From Cinclus cinclus (taxonomy: Eukaryota > Chordata > Aves > Passeriformes > Cinclidae), in NCBI RefSeq assembly GCF_963662255.1, contig NC_085052.1, positions 8,187,307 through 8,251,306 of the forward strand: a DNA stretch of 64,000 nucleotides, given 5' to 3'. The translations under genes and the position numbers were made by a program. The notes below the pieces were generated by a model. The model had not been told where the DNA came from. It saw nothing but the letters and a program-made list of their open reading frames with translations, and searched no databases. This document shows, one piece after another, positions 48,701-60,400 of the stretch; within the stretch, counting starts at the first letter, position 1, and every line of letters starts with the position of its first letter.

Positions 48701-51700
48701 TTAAGGAATCTTACTGTAAAATTTCTGTGCTGAACATCTGTTTTGTTCATGTTTAAAAAACTTAAGCGTGGTCATAGTAGTTTTCTAAAACCTTGAATAT
48801 ATGCACAATATTAGAAATGATATTAAAGTGTATTTAAGGAAGTTAGAAGCAAAAGGTTCCAGGTTGGTCTGGAGAATTCAAACTCATTAATAATATTTTA
48901 AGAAACTAACTCATCTGATTAATCAACTCTATTTTTAATTTTCTATGCCTGTTTATAGAATAATTTAATGCCATTGTAACTATGGCATCATGCCGTTCAC
49001 AAACTTGTGGCATGTCCTATTTTAAAATATGACATTGATGGTGCACAAAATGGCCTCCGATGGATGGTTTTGCATTGAGACAACACAAAAGAAATATCCC
49101 AGATATTTGTAGTCCTTCCTATCTGTGCTCTCCATGGCATTCTATTCATGGCACATTCTATTTTCACTCAAGCTGCCTCTTTACTACAACAGATTTACAA
49201 AGTATTGCAGAGAAGATACATTACACTACATCTCACATATTTGTATTCTTGTTTGTACTCCATATTCTCCCCAGATCTTGCCAAAGAAGGCTCTGGGATG
49301 ATTATTGTCCATTACAATTGAAAAAAAAATCTCCAGTATTTTGATGTTAAACTATCTAATGACTTTCAAATTGTCAAATATTTACACATATACTTATCTG
49401 TAGATGTATTTAAGATGTTTTACTTCCACAACAATTGTGAGTTTTTAAAATTAGACAAGTGGAATTTTGTGATTTTTTTTACTAAGGAGTTTGGCATTTT
49501 GATCTCTAGGTATGTCTGTTTCATTTATTACTCCCTCTTCAAAATATATCACTGCACTAGAGAATTATTATTTTTGGTCAATTATGATGTGAAAAATGAC
49601 CATGGAAAGATCAAATAGCTTCTATAACACCACAAAGGAAGGTTGATCCTATGTTAAACTTGTTAACTTAAAACAAGTCTCCTGGCTAACCAAACCAGTA
49701 GCTATTTCTATAATATTCCAGGGAAACATGTATTGACAGAGAGGCTAGCAGATATGTCTGTAAGAAATGAGGTTAGATCAGAAGGGTGTCTGTGATTGTA
49801 CACTTGAATGCTATCTTGACCACAGCTAGTAGCTACCTAAATTTCTCTTGGAATGCAGCACAGGTAGCTTCAGAGTCACAGGTAATTTAACACGTCAATT
49901 TATTCTTATATTTTGGTCTTTTTTATTAAAAATAATAATTGAAGCCATGAACCTCTCTGCTAACAAGACTGTGGGGCTTTGTAAAATAACCCATGGCCCC
50001 ATCTGGCCATGTGTGATGAGTAAACACTCTGAATTTTCTTCAGGGATATATGGATGAGTTTGAGGAGCACAGAGGGAAAGGAAGCTTTCCTGCTATGATC
50101 ACTCCAGCTTATCAAAATGCCAAGAAAGCAAATGAATTGGCAAGTGATGTAAGTATGAAACCTGAATCAATACTATTCATAAACAATTAAAAACAGCAGT
50201 TTGTCAGAGCAGTGCCTGGGAGGAGAATGCTAAAACTGCACTTGAGAAGTAAACAAAAGTGACATTTTGCTGCATTGCTGGGAACTGAATGGCTCAGGGG
50301 ATTAATAATATCCATTAATAGAAGGGGGCACAGCTCCAGCTTGCATGAGGGATGTAGCAACTAATGGGGATCCCTACTGTTAGGTTAACCCTCCTGGCAA
50401 ATCTGCACCTGTATTATTAATGAAACCTTCAACTGCCTTAATCATCCCGTGGACTACTGTGGTATTCCCAGTAGTGAATAAATGGAGGATGAATGAACTG
50501 TACTGGTTTTGATATTTTGATGTATCATGCCTCTAGCACAAAGCAAGTCATATGGAGGAAAAGAAGCATAGACTATGACACTGTCACATCACAAAAGTGA
50601 GCTTATTTCTGGGATGTGATTTTTGGTTTTGGGCGGTAAACTAAAGAATTGGCAAAAAGGTGGTGGTATGTGATTCCTGCATCCACCCCATCCATCAGAG
50701 GGACTCAGCCCTATTTGTGGAGACCATTTCTGGCAGTGACAAAAATGGGCCAGCCTGTAGGTCAGTACCCTGTGGCTGCTCTGAAGGGGTCCTGTGAGTG
50801 ACAATTTTTGTAGTGTGGACACCTGTCCCCGATGGGGCTGTCTGAGCTGATGAGCTCAGTCTGTCTTCTGGGGAGCTAACAGATGGTTGAGTCTTTCAGC
50901 TTCTATTAGTCTGGACTAGACATGAGCAATAAACTGGAGTGGAAGGATCAGTCATGTTCTGTTACCTGAGCTTATCACTGAGAGAATATAAAACACCTCA
51001 AATCCTCTGTGACCAATCCCAGTTTGATGACAAACTCAGTAATCCCCTGTTTAAATATAAAATATTTAACCTTTCCAGATAAAGAGCACAGTTTTACAGG
51101 TTTTCAAAATGATATTGGTGAGTAGTTTCCTCATTAATTTATAATGCATTGAGTGAAGAGGACGATTGGTTCATGGCAGTAAAATTTGCACATGACAGTA
51201 CTTTCCAACCTGCCTTATAGTCTTAGAGCCTGAGGAAATATGTGCAGACTTGGAAAATAAAAAAAAACAACAACAAACACTTTGCATTTCAGTTCATGTA
51301 AAATAATTTATAAGAAGCCAAGTACTACCTCTCTTCACCCATCCAAGTCCAATTTACATCAATAACCTGATGTCTAAATTAAATTTAGTAATCCCTTATT
51401 TCAATCTTGATTACGTAGAGAAATATAATTTCCTTAAACACACTAAAAGTACAAAAAGGATACAGCTTTTTTTAAAAGCTGGTTTCTACAAAAGGAAAAG
51501 TTTGCAGAGCACTTGATAACTATCTGTAATTCTCTGACTAAAATTAAATTCCGAGGATTAACTTCATTAATAGAGGAGCACACAAGCTCCAGCCAAGAAT
51601 CTGCTGGTAATCTGTTCAAGATATTAACAACAGCCAGGGCTGCTCAGTCTATGTAAAAAATTTATAAAAAATTCCATCTAGTAAAATGCCTTGAGAGGGA

Positions 51701-54390
51701 CTGTGAGGGTCTATGGGGTTATATTTGGGTTATTCAAGGTAGTAAATACAGTTTTTCAGCTTGGCAAGTTCCATTTACTTATCAAAGCCAGCACAGGGAA
51801 GATATTATCCTGACTCATGAAGCCAGTCTAAATAGTGAGGATGAAAAGGTGCACATCTATTTTATAATTCTCCCTACTTCTTTTCAGATAAAATACAAGA
51901 AAGATCTTTCCAAGATGAAAGGTGCAGCTCACTTTCACTCCCTAACAGCTGAAGACAACTTGGTTCTTAAACAAGCCCAAAGTGTTAACAAGCTTGTCAG
52001 TGAGGTAAGGGCTTGAATCGATCTCTTAACAACTTTGGGAGCAGCTCGTACAAACATTTGTGTTTGATGAGTAAGAACTGCAAGTTAAAAAAAAAAGCTG
52101 TTGTTCTTACTGCATTGTACATAACAAAAATCATCTGTGTGTAGCACAGCAACTGGAGAGAAAAGCTCAAGAGCAGATCTTCAGGTGCTGTGTTCTGGCC
52201 TTTCCAATCACCTGTATGAGAGTGTGGGAAATTAACCCCAGGAGAATGATTCTAGTTCTGACCACATAAAGAATAAAAATCTGAAAAAAACCCACCTCAA
52301 ACTTATATTGTGCTTTTAATATGATATTAAGATATAATGCTTTAGGCTGTGTACCTTAATATATAAAATATAATGAATTGCCTGTGTACCTTAGAGCTTC
52401 TCAAATATTATTCTAGTAATCAAAAAATATCAGAGACAAAATTTATCCCATTCTGGTTATGCAGATTTCTATTCTCTTCCATCATGTGAAAGACTACGAG
52501 ACACTGATAATTGATTCTTTTTCTGCTTGGCAAGGGAAGATTGCAACAGAATTCTCAGTAGATTCTGAATTATTTATTTATTTATAGTGTCATATCAGCT
52601 ATAAAACTATTAATAAATGTGAGTTTCTAGAATTTCCCCATGGCAGCTTAAAAACTTATACTCTTGAGATGTCAAAGTATAAAACATTCAATAATGAAAA
52701 GTCCCTGGAAGTAGGGCTGGAAGGGCCCTCCTGGGCCAATGATTCCTGGCTCCTGCTGGTTTGACACAGCATCGTATAATCCTCCTATTCCAATTTCTAG
52801 CCTACATTTATTCTTGTCCCCTTTATTGCCACTGTGTTTTGTGCTAGCATTGCCCTTTAGTTTAAAAAGTTCTTCTCCCTGCATGGTTACTTTTTTGAGA
52901 GGTTTACAAATATATCATTTTCTTCTCTCTGCCTTTGATTTCCTCGACTAAGCAAGCCGAGTTCTTCTCATCTCTCAGTCTTTCACTGCAGCTGTTACAG
53001 GCTGAGTACATGTTCCTTAAACAGGAATGACTGTAAGAGTACAAAAGCTCTTGCTGAGGTCTTGCTGGAATCTGGTACATGGCACATTTGTACATGATCA
53101 TTTGCTCCACACTCACCTTGGAATTTCTTTGCATATCACTGTTTTTGTTAATTGTTTTCCTCCTGTCTCTGTCTTGTACACTTTGGAGAGGATGCAATTG
53201 TGTTTCTTTTGCCTATAAAATGAGAACTGAGTATATGAAAATTCTCTTCATATTAATTTTCATCATATGCCATCTGAGGAAAACCATGTATCAAAATCTC
53301 TGAACAGTGGGTCTGCCTAATAAAAAGTGAATGAAGGAACTTGATAGAGCAGATTAAGGTTTTACCATACTTCCCATTGTGCATTTTTGTCACTAAGGTG
53401 GAGTACAAGAAAGATCTTGGAAACAACAAAGGCTACAGCATGAACTACTGTGACACTCCGCAATTCAAGAATATGAGCAAGATCTCAAAATTCACCAGTG
53501 ATGTAAGTTTTCAGTACCACCCTTGTGTGTGGCTTGTTTGCTTTGTTAGCTGCTGGAATCACAGGTCATCTGTGTGCATGTGTTTCAGACAAATGAGTGC
53601 TGGAAGTGTGATTAAAGCTGATTTTAGCCCGGTTTTGTACAACACTTATCCTAGTGTGTCCTGATGTATAGCTGGGGCTCATTTTACTTAGGATTCTGGA
53701 AAGAACTAATATGGTATTTGGAAGACAGGTTGCTTACCGTGTACTGCTGATCTAGAGAAGTAGCAGTCAGTTGTTACTGTTGTCTGTCATAATTATTATT
53801 TCATTGTGCAAGTCCATTTCCTGACTGGCAGAAGATACTTCACCAGAGTTCATTCCAGAGAGGAGCATAATTCTTGTGTGAAAATAACCAGTGTTAATAG
53901 TTATACCTCTTGTATCTCATGAAATACAATTTTGTTTCATACTGCCTCTTGCTGAAATCCCAGAGGAGTAAATATTTTGTTGTGCAGTTGAGACAGTAGA
54001 ATGATCAATTTTTCTTGCCAAATCCCCCACTTTGGGATTGGTGAAAGCTGCACCAAAATAACACAATGTTGTTAATTTCTTAGTGTGCAAATATTGTTTC
54101 CCTGGGACTTTATTCTAGTATTTATTTCTGATGAACTGCAGATGTATATTGTTTATGTGGCACTCAGGTGATATGAAGAGCAAGTAAGTGATATCTTGTA
54201 GAAAAATAAACTCACAGAGGGTTTTAGCTTTTATTTTTTAAAATACCAGGGCTGTTGTGGACTAATGAGTTCCTGTATTGGAGCAACACCAGTAGACCAG
54301 AGTGGTAATGATTTGTCTCCCTGCTGTAAAATATGGAAACTCTTAAAAGCTGAAACTCTTCTGTAGAAAAATTGAATGCTTTTTCTCAGA

Positions 54391-54433
<43 letters not shown>

Positions 54434-57400
54434 ATTTTTTTTTTGTACAGCTTAAATACAAAGAAACATACCAGAATGAAATGAAAGGTCACTATGTGGG
54501 TATTGGCATGGACAAGAGGATGCTCCATGCCATGAAAGTTGGCAGTTTGGCAAGCAATGTAAGTCCCTTTTAATCACACTTATAAGCTTGTTGCCACCTT
54601 GTCTTTCAGCTTTTCCAGAATGAAGTTGATAGAAAACTTTAGAACATACTGTACTGGGGATCTGATGGATAGATATGGTGAGAAGAGGGGAAATTCTGGA
54701 AACCCTTTTGTACTATTTTATGGCTCACTGCGTGGAAGAAGTTAAAATAAGAAATTTCAGTGATTTGGCAACATACTGAGATCCTTCAGTTTTCTTTGAC
54801 ATCAGTAGGATGCTGAAGGTTGTTTGCCACCACCCCCAGGGTCAGACCTTTGCTGGAAAAAACAGTCTTTAATGAAGATTTCTGGATTCCAATTTAATTT
54901 ACTGGGTTAGTCAAGAAGTTATTTCATTACATACCATTCCTTCAAGTACATTATTTACAAATCTGTAAGAAGCTTGAGAACTAAGCAGAAAGATAAAAGA
55001 GATGTGTCATAGGTGGAAGTTAAGTTAATGCTCCTACTGTTGGCATTGGATTAATTGAGAAGCTGAAAAAGAATCAATTAGTGGCTAAACTATGCAAATA
55101 ATTTCATTTTCTTTGTCACTCATGACATTGAACTTACTTTGTTTCTTGCATTTAATATTAATATTATTGTTTCTCCTTTCCTCTTGACTGATAATTATTC
55201 AAACAAATGACAGCTGGAAAAAAAAAAGAATGATGTTTTTTTTTTGTTCTTGTTGTGTTTCAGATAGCCTATAAGTCTGATTACAAACATGATGGTGTTG
55301 ACTACAATTACCCAGCTACTCTCACTCCTTCATACCAGACAACAAGAAAGTTGGTCCCTTTGAAAGATGTAAATAATTTTATGTTTTTGTTTCTGTTTTT
55401 TTTTTTTTCCTATGACTTGCATAGCTCATCATCTCTCTGTAGGAGAGATTGTGATAGATTGCATGTGTCAAATGATGATTTAATGATAGGAGCAAACACC
55501 CATTGCTATCAAAGTTAAAACAAAAAACTGCAGTGTCAAGAGGTCTCAGAGCAGTAGAAAGTGCTGCCATGTCCTGTGGTTGGCTTCAGTCCAGCACAGA
55601 CTGTGGAGGGATGTGAAATCAGGGACTCCTGATGTGAAATCAGGGACTCCTGCCCTATCCCAGCTCTGTGCTGCAAAGGTCTCACCATCCTGGGCCAGCT
55701 TCAACAGCAGCATCCAGCACTGGAAGCACTGGAAGGACAGGGAGACTGAAAGAGCCTTTGTGAACCCTTGGTGAATTCCTGGAGAGGTGTTCCCCTTTGA
55801 AGGGGAGCTGGGTGGCCACATAACCTCTCCAGCCTGTGGGCCATGCAGAGGAGGAGCCCTTGTGCCTGGGCTTGAGTTACTGCTAGAGCAATGTGAGGAG
55901 ATTTTTGTGCTGCTGTGCTAGTGTGTGTAACCATTATAAAATCAACAGGAAGAGAGCAGCAGCTCTGACTTCCTAAAGGATGTACAGCCTGTCTTTATGC
56001 TGAAATTGCAATAAACCAGGAGCAATATGCCTTAGAGAGGTCATTAGCATTATGTGAGATTTATCTGGGCCTAAACACCTCTTCCAAGACAAGGAGGGTA
56101 GCATGAAGAGCTAGAATTGGGAACCCTGATGTTTTTGAAGAAGCATTGGGTATACTTCAGCTCTTAAGATGACCTACAGCAGTGGCTTCAGCTTTGCCTT
56201 TGTAAAAGCTGAGAACAGTAAAATTCAGTGTTTGATTGCTTACTGTGTGAGAGAGCTGTGTTCTTAAAGAATTCAAGGTAAGCATAGATTCATGTCCAAA
56301 ATGTAAAAAACATTTCAGCAATTCCAGAGGCTCTACAATTGATAGTCAGCATAGGGGTTTGAAACACATAATTCCACTGGCCACAGAGATTTGGGTGCAC
56401 CAGTCCTTATGTAAGATTTTGAATTGTTCCCAGGACTTGTGTGATCCCAAATAACCAACATGCTTACTCTGAACTCTTTTAGGAATACAACTCTCTCATA
56501 CACTAAGCAATCACAAGTAGCAATAAGTACACAATTTCAGTTAAAAAGAAATTATCCCTTTCCATGGAATTAAAATTCTCTCTGCCTCCGAGGAAGCAAA
56601 TGCACTGTTTTAAGTACCTTAATCACTTTGGACCTGTGAGATAATTCAGGCCTTTTTTCCTAGCTTTTATCATTCTGGCAGAATGAGGAAGTTTATGTGA
56701 GGATATGGGAGATAAGAAGGTTTGCATTGAAATAGTTTCAGTAACTCAAAGTCTCTAGAAATATGCTCCACTTTACTGGGAAGAAGTGTTCTTAAGAAAC
56801 TAGTTTTAAGCAATGTGATTTGCAATGTTTGCAAAGTGGTGATTAACTACAGTGAATATTAATGAGAGCCTACAGAGAATAATAATTGTGTCTTGTAATA
56901 TAGCAATGAGTTCTTTTGCAGCAACAGGTTTGAAAGGAAACATCATATGATATTTTTTATCATGCATAATTTGGGGCTTTTACATATTTAGTTTATAACT
57001 TATTGCTGTTTCTACCATATTAATGTATTGGCACTTTAGTGGGCTCCGGTCCTCTTGATGGCTGACATTAAAATTACTTTTATTGTACTGTTGGTATATA
57101 TTTTTCTTTTCTCAACAGCTACACAAAACTCTGAACACACAGGGAAATTCTGTGGTCAGTTTATTACATTAAAACTCAGTAATGACCAAGTATAAGAGAG
57201 TTTATTTGCTCTATTCAGTGGTACACTTCAGACCTCTCCATAGGTAATTACAGTAATTCTTGTTTGATAAAGATAAAAATGGACGAAGTCATGGTTAAGA
57301 ATATGAACTTAATAGCAATGATTTGGGGGATTTTATAGCAATGATTTGTAGCTGGTGCTGCATCTTTGTAAGAATTTGTTGTTTTGACAGGAAGGGATTG

Positions 57401-60400
57401 TAAATGGATTAATTTTAGAGGGGGAAAATAATCTGTGACCTCAGACAGGGAAACTTTCAGAGCACTAACTCAGATCTCATCCAAGAGATCCTGGCATTTT
57501 TCCTCATCTCTATTTATTGTGGTTTAAGCAATATTTTATCCAGGTCTGACCATTTCTTCCTTTATTAACTGAACTTTTTTTTTTTAATTTTTTATTTTAA
57601 ATTAGGTAAACTACAGGCAAAGCATAGACAAGCTGAAGTACAGCTCTGTTGCCAGCACTCCACAAATTGCTCAAGCCAAAATAAATGCACAGCAGCTCAG
57701 CGATGTAAGTTCTGCCATCATTAGCCACTGATCTTTATTAGAATGATGAGAAAATTTAATTTAATAGCATTTGGAACCTTATGTGTTTTATTCTTGATAG
57801 TTTTCAGCATATTCATAGCCAAACCAAGAATATATATTGAATGAAATAACTTTCAAAAATGTGGTGAGCATACCAGTAAATCTAATATTTGTCTCCCCTT
57901 TTAAGATTTGTATCAGTGTGTTTTTTAAGAAATTGTTTTCTGTCTATTTATTAAGGCAAAGTTTTAAATTACATCTTTTGCATTTCAAGATAATCAGACG
58001 CTCTTTTATTTATATAATAAATTTCTACTTCCTAGTGCTTAAATAAAAGCTTATTGACTTCATATTTGCATCACAAATTCCTATGAGTGTATTTATAATT
58101 TATGGCACCAATAACCTGAAATTTAACAGCAATCAATCAATCTAATGGTTATATTTTTATTAAGTTAAAAATAACTGAGTTTCTTGCTGACCTTTTCAAC
58201 ATATGCAGTTGAACTACCGAGCTCAGTATGAGAAGACAAAAACAAATTACACTCTACCTCAGGATGTACCACTGCTAGTGAAAGCAAAAGCCAATGCTGA
58301 GTTATACAGTGAGGTAAGTGAAGCCTTGGGGAAATACTGGCATTCATGATGCTGTTAGTAGACTGAAATTATTATAAAGATGATGACACTCTTTCAGGAA
58401 GCTTTTAGCACTTATCATTTGGCTTTGTAATAAACAACATGAAATATGGTGCCCAGAATAGTCGGGGATCTGATTTCAAGGACAGTGAAACCTCTAGATT
58501 TTTTTTCCCCAAGATATTTTCAGATGATCCGAGTTTCTTCAAATCAGTAAATCAGTATTCACTCCACAAAACTAACTGCTTCTGAGGTGACATTTGCATG
58601 AAGAACCAACATTGCACAATTCTAGTAATTCAAAGTCCACAGAAGTCAATGGAAAGAAACAGTGACTTCAGCCAACTTAGATCAAGCCCACTGTTTCCCC
58701 ATTCATAATTCCTGGCAATAAATAATGATTCACTTAGACTCTTGTGGGTTAAAACCAAGTACTTGCAGGAAAATTTGAATTTATATTTAATTTTTAGAAC
58801 ATTTTTCAAGCCTTCGCTGTCATAGATAGTTTTGGAGGGAAAAGCCCCAAGACAAATAAGTGCAAAATGAGGAAAAAATCTCCAGATTTTACTGGTGTTA
58901 CTTTTATTTTTTAACCAGTTTCATGATTTTTCATGGTTTTGAGTTGTTATTACTGCAAGATTTTTGTGTTATGCGTTCTTCCCCTTAGTTTTATTTGAGT
59001 TGCATTGGCAGAGTGCTGTGGAGGAATATTCTTTGCATCTATACTGTGTTGGGATGCATGCTCATTATTAGACACTGGTAAAATATAAAGATGCAAAAAG
59101 CCAAATCCACAAACTGGAGCATCCTGAAAACCTTCTACCTTCATTAGGGGCATGCATAGCATGGATGAAGGCATATCTGATCTTGCTTGAATGGAATTTC
59201 AAGTGGAATCTTGAAAAAGATCTTAAAAAACTATTACCATAAGTTCTACCAACTTCCAGAAGTTAAGTACGTGATTCTCATGCATTTCATTAGTGTTTGT
59301 AAGACATGTGGCTCATGAGGCTGCTTTTGGGACAATCTCCTGATCATAAGGGCTGCTTCACTGACCTGTGCTTCACCCTGTGGGGTGGTCTCGGAGCACA
59401 TGACCTGGATTCCTTTTGAATGCACATGTAAAGAACTGCAGCTTCAAATTCAGTGCATGGGACTTGACTAGTTATAATTTGGGAGTGGGACAGAAAAATC
59501 CTGAAATGAGTGGTGTGTTGTCTGGCTCTTAACACTAGCTGTTCTGCCTCTAGACCAGCTCCTATAGATCTATACTACTTGCATTGCAGAGACAATTTTA
59601 AAAATCCCTCCCTCCATATCTGTCTGAAATTGAGAATTATTGGTAGATGTTCTGGGACATTAAGTGCCTGTGAACTCCAAGAATAAAATTTTGACTCAAT
59701 CCTAGACAATTAATTAGCTCAAAATGACAATGAACTGTGACTTAAGAGAGTCCCAGTCTGTGGACTGAGTGTATTTATGCTTCTGTTTTTCTCTCAGTCA
59801 TTTCCACATTTGTTTGAAAATCCTGTGTGTTTATGTGTTAGTGACATGTTGCTCTCTTTCCTTTCTCAGATTAAGTACAAAGAAGGCTGGGAGAAGAGTA
59901 AGGGCCGGGGCTTTGAAATGAAACTTGATTCTATGCCTTTACTTGCTGCCAAAGCTTCAAGGGATCTTGCAAGTGATGTATGTTACATTTAGTTACCTGG
60001 GAATTATTCTTTATATAAGTAGCTATAGCACAGGGAAACAAAGCATATTTTGCTTCATCTGGGTTTTTAAATCCTGCATTTGGCTGTCCATCTTTCTCAT
60101 GTGCTAATGAACAGTGGGAAACTTTCTCAGATTCTGCTGTGAAGTTTCACTGTCCAAAAATTAATTTTTTAAAATCATGTGAGAGAGTGAAGCAAAATTT
60201 GCACAATAAACCCATAGTGAAATTCAGTGTTTTGAACTGTTTATAGCCTCAAAAATAGTATTATCACCTACCACAAAGGGAATACATGCTTCTTTAGTCT
60301 GTTGCTTTAACATAAACACATACATATAAAAAAAAAATCCAAACAAAATCTTTCTAAACAACTTATAGCGAGATTTTTAACCTGTGGAGAGGCAGAAAAG

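Noticed and set aside
54343..54528. Minus-strand YIYIYI open frame
   Set aside because: Artefact of the TA microsatellite.
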